From the NCBI GenBank assembly GCA_016187935.1, contig JACPIU010000040.1, positions 62,001 to 126,000 of the forward strand: 64,000 nt of DNA, written 5' to 3'. This document shows, in pieces, positions 32,410-40,954 of the stretch; within the stretch, counting starts at the first letter, position 1, and every line of letters begins with the position of its first letter. The notes under the pieces are model-generated. The model saw nothing but the letters and a program-made list of their open reading frames with translations. It did no database searches and was not told the DNA's origin. The stretch is from Bdellovibrio sp. (lineage in GTDB: Bacteria > Bdellovibrionota > Bacteriovoracia > Bacteriovoracales > Bacteriovoracaceae). Position numbers and translations under genes: made by a program.

Positions 32410-34231
32410 ACGCCAAACCAACAAAGTAGGACCGTCCTGCCGTCCCAAGTCCGTGGACTTGTTCATACTGTTTGTCCAAAACATTGTCGACACGCAAGTC
32501 GGCCTTCAGGTTCTTTTTTACACTATAGGCGGTATAAAAATGCATTAAGAAATAGGATGGCATAGATATCCTGGTGAAATCAGTTGCATGAATATCCTCT
32601 CGCCTCCCCACAAAATTGCCACTTAAACGACTGGACCATTGATCCCGCTGGTAGGTGACCTGGCCATGGACCTCATGGGTCGGTCGGCGCAAGGCCCGTT
32701 GCCTTGCCTGGTCATAACTCTGAGTGTAGCTATAGCTCATTTCTCCACTTACATCGCCATCGACCGGACTGCGAAACGACAGTTCACCACCTTTGGCACG
32801 CAGATCACCTTGATTGGAATAACGAAAAGTCACAAAATCAAAATCGATCAAATCCTCTACCGTGGTGTTAAAAAGTTGCGCCTCCACTTCCCAAGCATTC
32901 CAGACCAAGACACTTTTCAGCTGGATGGTTCTGGCCCTCTCGGGTCCCAAAGCAGTGCTGCCGAAGGCGCTATAGAGTTGGTACAAAGTAGGGGCCTTGA
33001 AAGCGGAAGACCAGCTCGCACTCACGCTGACAGGCCAATGCTCGAAAGTATAACTGGGAACGACGGAATAACTTTGAAAATCACCAAAAACTTCATGCTG
33101 ATCATTGCGTCCACCCAGTAAAAATTGAAACTGCTCCCATTTGTGATCCAGGCTGAGTAAAAAGGCCTGAGTGCTCACTGATCGCTCAGGCAAAATGCCC
33201 TCGATTTCCATGGACTCTCGCGCCACCTCAACTCCGCTGGTGAATTTGCTATCCTCTCCTACCAAACTGACATTTTGCAGCGCCACTTTTCCAGTCTTTC
33301 CCTCATAATGCTCAAACAGAACGGTGTCATTGTCCGAATCCTTGGCATCATTGGCAATCTTGACATGGGAAGCGGCCTTCATTTGCAGTTGCGGGGACAA
33401 CCATCGGCTTATGTTTTTGTCCATCTCAAAAAAATAAGATCGGTTCTCCTGGCGAAGTGAATAGTTGAGGTCATCTTGGCCCGCGCCTCCACCTTGGTCG
33501 AGTTCGGTTTTGCTCTTTTCCCATTTCCCACCCGCAGTCAGATGAGCAAGGCCTTCGGGGCGACCTTCGATTTTGACCTGAGCGGCTTGGCGCCAAAAAG
33601 CATCATCCTCTTGATTGCCCGGATATTCAGAGCTGGCAGCAGAAAATCCCCCGCTATAATAATGTTCCCCGGCGAGGTTTAAGGAAAAAGTTTGCCACAA
33701 TGGCCCTCGCGTTTCACCCTGGAGTCCGTAGGTCTTGAAACTTCCTCCGTCTCCCCTAACGCTCGATTGCCACTCTTTTATTTTGGATTTGGTCCAAACT
33801 TTGATGACGCCACCTAAAGCGTCGCTCCCGTAATGGATACTATCTGGGCCTTTGACAATTTCAATGCGATCCACATTGAGCAGGGAGAGATGGGAAAAAT
33901 CATAAGAGCGTCCAGGTGACGAAGGATCGTTCATGGGCACACCATCAATTAAGACCAAAATATGTTCGGATTTAAGGCCGTGCAAAAAAAGTGATGTTTG
34001 ACCTCCAAGTGGTCCACTACGCACCACATGAATTCCGGCCTCTTCACTCAACAGTTGGTGTAAAAAATTGTATCCCTTACTCTTGATTTCCTCTGAAGTG
34101 ATAGTGCGGTCTGCTCGCACCTTGTTCATCATCTGCTCAATTGAGGGCCGCTCGCCATGAACGACAATAGTTTCAGACTGGGATTGGGTGGTAAAAATAA
34201 GAAAAAAAAATAGGACAAGATATCGCAACAT
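32399..34231 (-). CDS. btuB: TonB-dependent receptor, BtuB-type (cobalamin uptake)
   Basis: A 610-residue outer-membrane protein with a signal peptide (LRYLVLFFFLIFTTQSQS), a TonB box (SETIVVHGE), a plug domain (about 30-150, with LIDGVPMNDPSS and RIEIVKGPDSIHYGSDALGGVIKV) and a 22-strand-type barrel ending in Phe (YFVGLAYDF). The length and plug resemble BtuB, the vitamin B12 receptor. The cobalamin riboswitch just upstream strongly supports cobalamin or a related corrinoid as substrate. The tonB-like gene follows directly. Confidence 0.93.
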   Translation of the reverse strand: MLRYLVLFFFLIFTTQSQSETIVVHGERPSIEQMMNKVRADRTITSEEIKSKGYNFLHQLLSEEAGIHVVRSGPLGGQTSLFLHGLKSEHILVLIDGVPMNDPSSPGRSYDFSHLSLLNVDRIEIVKGPDSIHYGSDALGGVIKVWTKSKIKEWQSSVRGDGGSFKTYGLQGETRGPLWQTFSLNLAGEHYYSGGFSAASSEYPGNQEDDAFWRQAAQVKIEGRPEGLAHLTAGGKWEKSKTELDQGGGAGQDDLNYSLRQENRSYFFEMDKNISRWLSPQLQMKAASHVKIANDAKDSDNDTVLFEHYEGKTGKVALQNVSLVGEDSKFTSGVEVARESMEIEGILPERSVSTQAFLLSLDHKWEQFQFLLGGRNDQHEVFGDFQSYSVVPSYTFEHWPVSVSASWSSAFKAPTLYQLYSAFGSTALGPERARTIQLKSVLVWNAWEVEAQLFNTTVEDLIDFDFVTFRYSNQGDLRAKGGELSFRSPVDGDVSGEMSYSYTQSYDQARQRALRRPTHEVHGQVTYQRDQWSSRLSGNFVGRREDIHATDFTRISMPSYFLMHFYTAYSVKKNLKADLRVDNVLDKQYEQVHGLGTAGRSYFVGLAYDF

Positions 34232-34251
34232 AATGATTCTCCTGCTCGGGA

Positions 34252-34346
34252 AATTGAGTACCTCAGTAGCTCGGGCTTACCCCTATGGGATTACCGTTGC
34301 GGCACAGCTCTGGATTCGCACCAGATTCCTTCTGAAATACCTGTAA
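34252..34346 (-). promoter_or_regulatory. Cobalamin riboswitch
   Basis: The minus strand shows conserved core segments in the right order: ACAGGT, GGAATCTGGTGCGAATCC, AGAGCTGTGCCGCAACGG, then GTAAGCCCGAGCTACTGAGG. It ends about 20 bp before the btuB-type start, where folding could hide the ribosome-binding site. It should shut off the receptor gene, and perhaps everything co-transcribed with it, when cobalamin is plentiful. Confidence 0.93.
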
Positions 34347-34430
34347 AATGTCCTCGGACTATAAACTTTGAAGCGATGAGAAGTCAAACGAGTGAATCAC
34401 TCGGACTTTATTGTGAATCGTTGTCGATTA

Positions 34431-34446
34431 GTGAACAATTGTTCAC
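34431..34446. promoter_or_regulatory. Perfect 16-bp palindrome, likely operator
   Basis: GTGAACAATTGTTCAC is a perfect palindrome of the kind bound by TetR-family repressors. It lies 43 bp before the ATG of the flavoprotein gene, just upstream of a TAAAAT-type -10 (about 34455-34460). No TetR gene is in the window, so the regulator is unknown. Confidence 0.65.
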
Positions 34447-34489
34447 TTTTCCAGGTAAAATATTAAAAAAGATTATTGGAGATTGATTT

Positions 34490-36106
34490 ATGGGCACGAA
34501 AAATTATCACGCCGATTGTGTGGTGGTCGGCGCCGGCCTGGCGGGAATTTATGCCTGCCTCAAACTGCTCGAGGCGGGAAAAAAAGTTATCTTGCTTGAT
34601 CGCGATACGCGAGAACATATCGGCGGTCAGGCGGTGGAATCTTTTGGTGGTGTCTTCATGGCGGATTCTCCCGTGCAGCGGCGTTTTAGAATCAAAGACA
34701 ATTTGGAAATGGCCTATCAAGACTGGTGCAGCTTTGCCGAATTCACGGCCGCCGATGAACTGGGCCGGGCCTGGGCGCGCGGATTCATCGAAAACTCCAC
34801 TCGCCTTCTCTATCATGGTTTAAAAAAATATGCTGTGTCTTATTTTCCGGTAGTTCATTGGGTTGAGCGCGGACTGTTTGTTCCCGGCAACTCGGTGCCG
34901 CGCTTTCATATGGTCTGGGGCACCGGATATGGTTTGATCAAACGTCTCGCGGCCGCCTTGTTGGCCTATGAAGGCAAAGGAAATTTCCAACTCCATTTTC
35001 AGCACAATGTAAAAAATTTTATTGATCAGAATGGAAAAATCGCTGGAGTTCAAGGACTGTCTGAAGTGGATCAGCAAGATTTTATTGCCACTGGCGATAA
35101 CGTCATCATGGCAGCAGGCGGATATGGGGCCAACCTCGATGTAGTTCGCAAAAACTGGCATCGAGATTGGAATACACCCCCCAAGGACTTACTGGTGGGA
35201 TGCCATCAATTTAATAATGCCCAATTACACGATCAAGTTCAGGCGTTGGGTGGCGATGTGATTAATCAAGATCGCATGTGGAATTATGCCGCTGGAATTC
35301 CCCATCCCCACCCCAAGCGTCCGCGCCATGGACTGTCGCTAGTTCCACCCAAATCCGCCCTGTGGATGGATGCTCTGGGTAAAAGAATCGGCCCAGTGCC
35401 TTTGATCACGGCCTTCGATACTCGCTCCATGGTTTCCGCCATCTGCAAGGCCCCGGCGGGATACAGTTGGCAAATTATGAATCGCAAAATTGCCGTGAAA
35501 GAGTTGGCGGTTTCCGGCTCCGAGCATAATCCTGCCATTCGCGATGAAAAACTCATTTCCTTTTTACTCAGTGTGATCTTGGGCAATAGCACACTGGTCG
35601 ATCACTTTTGCCAAGACTCCGCCCATTTTGTGAGCGCGCCGACTTTGGAAGAACTGGTGCCAAAGATGAATGCCATCAATCAACCCTACATCATTGAATC
35701 GCAGCTTTTAAGAAGCGAGATCGAGTCATATGACAATATGATTTCCCGCGGACCGACTTACTTCAATGATGATCAGCTCAGGCGTCTGTCACAATTGCGC
35801 AACTATAAAGGGGATCGCCTGCGCACCTGCAAATTTCAAAAGATTTTGGACCCCAAGGCAGGGCCACTGATTGCGGTCAAACTGAATATCCTGGTGAGAA
35901 AAAGTCTAGGTGGTGTCAAAACCAATCTCCGCTCCCAGGCCTTGCGCCCCGATAACACCCCTATCCAGGGACTTTATGCTGTGGGAGAATCGGCCGGTTT
36001 CGGCGGCGGCAGTATTCACGGACTGCGCGCTTTAGAGGGAACTTTTTTGGGCAATTGTGTTTATAATTCTGAAATGGCGGTCAATTCCATACTGGCCGGG
36101 AACTAG
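34490..36106 (+). CDS. FAD-dependent oxidoreductase (fumarate reductase / 3-ketosteroid dehydrogenase-like)
   Basis: A 538-residue flavoprotein. The N-terminal FAD site is VVGAGLAGIYACLKLLEAG with the acidic end LLDRD. The C-terminal FAD segment LYAVGESAGFGGGSIHGLRALEGTFLGNCVYNSEMA is typical of the fumarate reductase/succinate dehydrogenase flavoprotein superfamily, close in look to 3-ketosteroid-delta-1-dehydrogenases. There is no signal peptide, so it is cytoplasmic. GGAG lies upstream. It forms an operon with the ThDP enzyme (10-bp gap). The substrate is unknown; joint control by the palindrome suggests an inducible catabolic step. Confidence 0.85.
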   Translation: MGTKNYHADCVVVGAGLAGIYACLKLLEAGKKVILLDRDTREHIGGQAVESFGGVFMADSPVQRRFRIKDNLEMAYQDWCSFAEFTAADELGRAWARGFIENSTRLLYHGLKKYAVSYFPVVHWVERGLFVPGNSVPRFHMVWGTGYGLIKRLAAALLAYEGKGNFQLHFQHNVKNFIDQNGKIAGVQGLSEVDQQDFIATGDNVIMAAGGYGANLDVVRKNWHRDWNTPPKDLLVGCHQFNNAQLHDQVQALGGDVINQDRMWNYAAGIPHPHPKRPRHGLSLVPPKSALWMDALGKRIGPVPLITAFDTRSMVSAICKAPAGYSWQIMNRKIAVKELAVSGSEHNPAIRDEKLISFLLSVILGNSTLVDHFCQDSAHFVSAPTLEELVPKMNAINQPYIIESQLLRSEIESYDNMISRGPTYFNDDQLRRLSQLRNYKGDRLRTCKFQKILDPKAGPLIAVKLNILVRKSLGGVKTNLRSQALRPDNTPIQGLYAVGESAGFGGGSIHGLRALEGTFLGNCVYNSEMAVNSILAGN

Positions 36107-36116
36107 GAGCGACGAA

Positions 36117-37868
36117 ATGAAACATACTGGTGCCTATCTGGCGCGTTTTGCTTTAGAGCAGTTGGGAGTGCAGTATACCTTTGGTATACCTGGAGTGCAT
36201 AACACCGAACTCTATGATGAGTTGAACAATAGCGAAACTATCACACCGGTCTTAGTCACACATGAAATGGGTGCGGCGTTTATGGCCGAAGGAGTGAGTC
36301 GAACTTCTGATTCGGTGGGGGCCTTGGTTATCGTGCCTGCCGCTGGCACTACTCATGCTATGAGTGGCATCGGCGAGGCCTTTCTCGATGGTATTCCCAT
36401 GCTGGTGATCTCGGGAGGAATCCGCCGCGATAGTGGGAAATCTTTTCAACTGCACCAGTTAGAACAAGGACCGCTGGTGGAAGGTATCACGAAAGGATAT
36501 TTCCTGGTGCAATCCCACGCCGATATTATCCCAACCTTGTATCGCGCCTATGATGCCGCCATCCAAGATACTCCGGGGCCGGTGTTTGTGGAAATCCCTT
36601 CCAATATTCTACTCTTCGGTGGACAAGTCGAAACTTTGCCTGAATATAAAAAATCTTTTAACAATCCCTCTCTCGACAATACAAAAATTGAACAAGCGGC
36701 GCAAATGCTCTTAAACGCCAAACGCCCAGGACTCTATGTGGGTTGGGGAGCACACCAGGCCACCCATCTCTTGATTGAATTGGCCGAGACGCTACAGATG
36801 CCGGTCTCAACCACCATGCAAGGTATCTCCGTTTTTCCTCATGACCACCCTCTGCATGCCGGTATGGGCTTCGGCAAGAGCGGAGTCCCTGCTGCCAAAG
36901 AGGCCTTCGCCGATGTCGATTGTCTCTTGGCCGTTGGTGCGCGCTTTGGTGAGCTGGCCACAGGTTCATATGGTCTGCCGGTTCCCGCCAATCTCATACA
37001 CCTGGATATTAATCCCAACGTTTTTGATAAAAACTATCCCAGCACAATCTCCATCTGTGCCGATGCTACTGAAGGATTGCAAGCTCTTGTGGAAAAATTG
37101 AAAACCATCAGTCCTCCCGGACAGCTACCAAGACCTTCTTCCAATCTGCCAAAATTAATTCATGAAAAAAAGACGGATTATTTTCATGAATGGGAATTGC
37201 ACGATTCCCAAGGCCGCGTCAACCCTTATCTCTTTTTTCGATCACTCAGGCAAAAACTGGCGCGGGATGCTTTTGTCTTGCTCGATGACGGAAATCATAC
37301 TTTTCTGGCGGCGGAACTTTTCCCCAGCTTTGAATCTCGTCACCTTATTTCCCCCACCGATTTCAATGCCATGGGATATTGTGTCCCGGCCGCCATTGGG
37401 GCCAAGCTCAGCAATCGGAATAAACAGGTTGTCGGAATCGTCGGCGACGGCGGACTGTTAATGACGGGGCTGGAACTTCTGACCGCCTCGACACTCGAAC
37501 TTGGTGTTATCATTTTTGTTTTTCACGATGGCGAGTTGGGACAGATTAGCCAATTCCAAAAAATCCCCCTCAATCGAAAAACCTGCACAATCTTAGGTGA
37601 CATAAAAATTGAGGGTCTGGCCCTGGCCACTGGGGCGCATTTCATCGGCATGCAACAGAACAGTCAGATCGATGCCAAGATAGACGAGGCCTTACGGGTC
37701 TCCGCCACCGGCCGCCCGGTCTTGGTGGATGTCAATATTGATTATTCTCGCAAAACTTGTTTCACCAAAGGTGTCGTTTCTACCAATTTGAGCCGTTTTC
37801 CTCTGGGAGAAAAAGTGCGTTTTATCGGTCGCGCTTTGAAACGACATTTATTGGAACAAGGTGAATAG
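36117..37868 (+). CDS. Thiamine-diphosphate enzyme, acetolactate-synthase-like
   Basis: A 583-residue protein with the three-domain ThDP fold. The conserved Glu is in VTHEMGAAFMAEG, and the cofactor motif begins GDGGLLMTG and ends near HDGELG. The middle domain (GLYVGWGAH to EGLQALVEKL) is the FAD/ADP-type domain of this superfamily. It is not clearly IlvB: no IlvN partner, and it pairs with the flavoprotein gene instead. Possible roles include a carboligase or a cyclic diketone hydrolase. ATG at 36117 has TAGGAG upstream; the longer frame overlaps the previous gene and is rejected. Confidence 0.85.
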   Translation: MKHTGAYLARFALEQLGVQYTFGIPGVHNTELYDELNNSETITPVLVTHEMGAAFMAEGVSRTSDSVGALVIVPAAGTTHAMSGIGEAFLDGIPMLVISGGIRRDSGKSFQLHQLEQGPLVEGITKGYFLVQSHADIIPTLYRAYDAAIQDTPGPVFVEIPSNILLFGGQVETLPEYKKSFNNPSLDNTKIEQAAQMLLNAKRPGLYVGWGAHQATHLLIELAETLQMPVSTTMQGISVFPHDHPLHAGMGFGKSGVPAAKEAFADVDCLLAVGARFGELATGSYGLPVPANLIHLDINPNVFDKNYPSTISICADATEGLQALVEKLKTISPPGQLPRPSSNLPKLIHEKKTDYFHEWELHDSQGRVNPYLFFRSLRQKLARDAFVLLDDGNHTFLAAELFPSFESRHLISPTDFNAMGYCVPAAIGAKLSNRNKQVVGIVGDGGLLMTGLELLTASTLELGVIIFVFHDGELGQISQFQKIPLNRKTCTILGDIKIEGLALATGAHFIGMQQNSQIDAKIDEALRVSATGRPVLVDVNIDYSRKTCFTKGVVSTNLSRFPLGEKVRFIGRALKRHLLEQGE

Positions 37869-37872
37869 TGAC

Positions 37873-38925
37873 TCAGTCGATTCGCTTGTAGACCACTCCG
37901 GTTTCATAGCGATCCAGATCACCATGGCAACCACCGCCACAAGTTCCGCCTTTGGGCATAGGCTTCCATTGCAATCTAATTAAATGCTGGCGCTCGCTCC
38001 CGTGCAAGTTGTGGCACATCGAGCACCACATGCTGTGTGAACGGTGCAGATTTTTGGTGACGATTTTGGTCTTACCACCCAAATACCAAGGCCTTTTTAC
38101 CAGTTCATCATTTCTAAAAAAGGTCTCCTTGGTGATCTTTTCATTGAGCATGTTGATGTCGTGACATTTAAAGCAGGTCTTAAAGCGATCATCCAACAAC
38201 TTCCAATTTTTGGATTGAACGTTTCTGTTATCAGTTGGGATCTCGGTCTTAAGCAACCACCACTTATCACTTTGATGCGGAGTATGGCATAGCGTACATT
38301 TTTTTTCTTTTGCCGGAGCATGAGTGTAAGGGGCCGTTTCAATGATTTTTTTGATATCCGAGATGACCCTATTATTGGTTGGATAGTGGCCGACGTAATC
38401 CAGATTTTTGTTGTGACAATTTAAACAGAGATCTTCTTTTGGTAATTTTAGCAGCCTTTGGTTAACACTCCCATGGGGTTGATGGCATTTGACACAGCCG
38501 CCTTCAGAATAGGCCACATCATGGGTGGATTTGGCCGCTTTATCTTTGGCATCGGTATGGCAGCCGGTACATAGTTCAATTATCGGTTTTCTTAAAAAAG
38601 ATTTTTGCTCAGAACCATGAGGATTATGACATGTCACGCACTGCTTCGTGAGATCAAGGGCCTTGTGCTTAAATGGTAAGTTACTTTGAACTTCATGGCA
38701 GTTGGCACAAACTTCTGAGGAATAGTTGATACTAAAATGCTGATCGTTTTTTTCGTGGCAGGTATCGCACATATTATCTGCCGCAGGGGTGTGAGTCAGT
38801 TTGGCAGTTTGTCCCTCAAAGTGGCAGGTAAGACAATTCTCTTCACCTGGTGTCTGTGCCCAACTGGAGAAAATCATCAAGGTTAAGACGATACTAGGCC
38901 AAAGTGAACATAATACAGTTTTCAT
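37873..38925 (-). CDS. Multiheme c-type cytochrome (about 11 haems)
   Basis: A protein of about 350 residues with a signal peptide (MKTVLCSLWPSIVLTLMIFSSWAQ). I count ten CxxCH motifs (CLTCH, CDTCH, CANCH, CVTCH, CTGCH, CVKCH, CLNCH, CTLCH, CFKCH, CSMCH) and one CGGGCH (CX3CH) near the C-terminus. Many lie in the CxxCHxPHGS context of doubled-CXXCH domains found in periplasmic or outer-membrane electron conduits. It could pass electrons to outside acceptors or to nitrogen or sulfur oxyanion reductases. No quinol dehydrogenase lies beside it. ATG at 38925 gives the best signal peptide and has AAAGGG upstream. Confidence 0.92.
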   Translation of the reverse strand: MKTVLCSLWPSIVLTLMIFSSWAQTPGEENCLTCHFEGQTAKLTHTPAADNMCDTCHEKNDQHFSINYSSEVCANCHEVQSNLPFKHKALDLTKQCVTCHNPHGSEQKSFLRKPIIELCTGCHTDAKDKAAKSTHDVAYSEGGCVKCHQPHGSVNQRLLKLPKEDLCLNCHNKNLDYVGHYPTNNRVISDIKKIIETAPYTHAPAKEKKCTLCHTPHQSDKWWLLKTEIPTDNRNVQSKNWKLLDDRFKTCFKCHDINMLNEKITKETFFRNDELVKRPWYLGGKTKIVTKNLHRSHSMWCSMCHNLHGSERQHLIRLQWKPMPKGGTCGGGCHGDLDRYETGVVYKRID

Positions 38926-39129
38926 GAGCATCCCTTTTACCAATTCATGTGAACTCATATACACCTAGCCAAGACTTCTTCATAATGAGAAGGGCCAAAC
39001 CATGCATAAAATACATAGCTCGAATTTATCATTAGTAGCTTAAGAAACTGATACATGTCATAATCGCAAAAGAATTCTTCAGAAAATTTTGCAATTTTGC
39101 CATGATTAAGAACTTCAAGGAGTGAGTCT

Positions 39130-39471
39130 ATGGAAAGCAAAATCAGATTGGCGACGTTATTGATGCTATTACTCAGTTTTGCCTCTTGCGCGACAGTAGG
39201 ACGGCATTTTCAATTTATGGGCACCGAGAGTATCCAAATCGGTAAAACGACCCGTGCTGATATTTTCAAAACTTACGGAGAACCTTTTCGTGTGGGGTAT
39301 GACAACGGCAACGTGAAATGGACCTATGGTTACTATCTCTATCGCGTGATCGGAACAACCGAAACCAAAGACTTGATCATCACTTTTGATGCAAATGGCG
39401 TGGTAAAAGATTATACCTATTCCACATCGATGAAAGACGAAAAGAGCGCCATTTTGCACGAAAAACCATAG
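39130..39471 (+). CDS. SmpA/OmlA (BamE-like) domain lipoprotein
   Basis: A 113-residue lipoprotein: signal peptide ending in a lipobox (SFASC, Cys near residue 20), then a BamE-like alpha/beta domain with IQIGKTTRADIFKTYGEPF and the DLIITFDANGVVKDYTYS strand pair. The domain often binds or inhibits envelope enzymes; the partner here is unknown. AAGGAG lies upstream. The next small secreted protein gene starts 22 bp later, probably co-transcribed. Confidence 0.85.
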   Translation: MESKIRLATLLMLLLSFASCATVGRHFQFMGTESIQIGKTTRADIFKTYGEPFRVGYDNGNVKWTYGYYLYRVIGTTETKDLIITFDANGVVKDYTYSTSMKDEKSAILHEKP

Positions 39472-39493
39472 GGCCGAATTGAGAGTGAACTGT

Positions 39494-39985
39494 ATGAAAA
39501 CTCTTTTATTCCTCATCTCAAGTGTGCTGCTATGCCTACCTCCCGTCCTTGACTGCCAGGAAAGAGAACCCGATTCCACTCCCAGTTCTCTTGCCAATAT
39601 CAAACTCAAGGAGAAGTTGAGACAACAAGTCACCAGCAATTTTAAAACGTATTTTTTTGGGGAAAAATCTCATATCTTCGCCGTAGATAATAGAAAGAAT
39701 ATCCTCATTACTCGGCGCTGTAACACAAAATTGGAAACCTCCAAATGTTTGGCCGCCCTCAATTTGAAGCAAGTGAATATGAATGACATCAACGATGAAG
39801 ATTTGGCCGGAGGAAAAAATCCGGGTAGTGTTTTATGCCAGAAGTCGCTCAAAGCGGATATCATTATTGGCAAAGATCAGGATGGCAATATCACGACTTT
39901 CTGCTCCTTCAAAGACGGCACTATGGTTTCCGCCGACACTCTGGCGGCCTGGGGGAATAAAAATGCCCAGAGGAACAAGCAGTAG
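39494..39985 (+). CDS. Small secreted protein of unknown function
   Basis: A protein of about 163 residues with a signal peptide (MKTLLFLISSVLLCLPPVLDC); the Cys near residue 21 may be a lipobox. The mature part is charged and has five further Cys, which suggests disulfides in the periplasm. No family is recognised. ATG at 39494 has TTGAGAG upstream and gives the better signal peptide. It is convergent with the protease gene, one base apart. Confidence 0.75.
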   Translation: MKTLLFLISSVLLCLPPVLDCQEREPDSTPSSLANIKLKEKLRQQVTSNFKTYFFGEKSHIFAVDNRKNILITRRCNTKLETSKCLAALNLKQVNMNDINDEDLAGGKNPGSVLCQKSLKADIIIGKDQDGNITTFCSFKDGTMVSADTLAAWGNKNAQRNKQ

Positions 39986-39986
39986 A

Positions 39987-40796
39987 CTACTTAGCAAACC
40001 ATTGGGAGTATTTTTTGACAAAATAGGGCAAGAAGATGGCGACATTGAATCGATGGAGCTTTTGTCTTTCTCCTTCCACCGTACCAATCACACCTGGGCC
40101 ATAATTGGGAATACCTCGAAAATGTATCCCAAGCAATTCTCCCTTGGAGGTCAAAACGGGAGAACCGGAATGCCCGCCTTCGGTATCAACGAGATGTAAA
40201 AAATGCGGTAAATCGGGATCACCCGAGCCATCGAAAAAGATTTTTCCTTCTGAGACAACTTTAAATGATTGGGCGTAATCCATGGCATGGGGATGTCCGG
40301 CAATAATAACAAAGCGTTCCTCAGAACTCTGTTCCCCACTGGCGATGGGCATATAGGGCAATTGCGGTAAATCGCTGGGGGGACGAACTCGCAACAGAGC
40401 AAAATCAGCATTATAGTTGTAAATCAAAACTTCTTCACACGGTAAAAGAATCGGCCTTTCCAATTGACCACCTTGCGCTAACTGGTGATTTAAATGAAAA
40501 ACAATTTTTCCACAATCCTTTGTTTCACCTATCACTTTATGGGCAATGACATGGGCCGCTGTCACCACCAGTCCCTGATCAGAAATGAGAGATGCCGTGC
40601 CTCGCTTTGGTAAAAAGATAGTGGCATTAAAAGCACGCCTTAAGGCCTCATCATGGCGATTTGCCGGATGGTCCGGCCGGCTTATTATTTCGCTTAAGTA
40701 TTGCTCGGGGAGAAAATAATCTGTCGCACCGATTTCGATGGCCTGGCCGAGACTGGTTACACAGAAAAGGAGTAAAAAAATAGTTGGAAAAGTCAT
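39987..40796 (-). CDS. Secreted trypsin-like serine protease (S1/V8-like)
   Basis: A 269-residue protein with a signal peptide (FPTIFLLLFCVTSLGQA). The triad is visible: His in VVTAAHVI, Asp in YNADFALLRV and Ser in GGHSGSPVL. The layout is that of the S1 family with V8-like features and no pro-domain cleavage motif. It is probably periplasmic or extracellular. It is the second such protease in the window, but the two are not close in sequence, so they are not a recent duplication. It is convergent with the small secreted protein gene. Confidence 0.88.
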   Translation of the reverse strand: MTFPTIFLLLFCVTSLGQAIEIGATDYFLPEQYLSEIISRPDHPANRHDEALRRAFNATIFLPKRGTASLISDQGLVVTAAHVIAHKVIGETKDCGKIVFHLNHQLAQGGQLERPILLPCEEVLIYNYNADFALLRVRPPSDLPQLPYMPIASGEQSSEERFVIIAGHPHAMDYAQSFKVVSEGKIFFDGSGDPDLPHFLHLVDTEGGHSGSPVLTSKGELLGIHFRGIPNYGPGVIGTVEGERQKLHRFNVAIFLPYFVKKYSQWFAK

Positions 40797-40861
40797 GTTT
40801 TGCTCTTCCCATGCTTGACCTTCCCTGTCAAGGTGTCCACTTCACCAAAATCCCAGGTTTG

Positions 40862-40870
40862 TGCTAAAAT
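40862..40870 (+). promoter_or_regulatory. Extended -10 promoter element
   Basis: TGCTAAAAT is an extended -10 in the gap between divergent genes, about 85 bp before the ATG at 40955. A hairpin CTTGAC...GTCAAG lies 30 bp upstream (40814-40832). Confidence 0.4.
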
Positions 40871-40954
40871 AATCCAACAAATTTCCCAATTTTTTTAGAA
40901 ATCGGGCATGAATGCTGATCTTGAGCAATTAAGAGTTCTTCAATGGAAAAATAG

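Noticed and set aside
36117-37868. Naming the ThDP enzyme IlvB
   Set aside because: No regulatory subunit gene follows, the partner is a flavoprotein, and the cofactor loop reads HDGELG. Only superfamily membership is supported.
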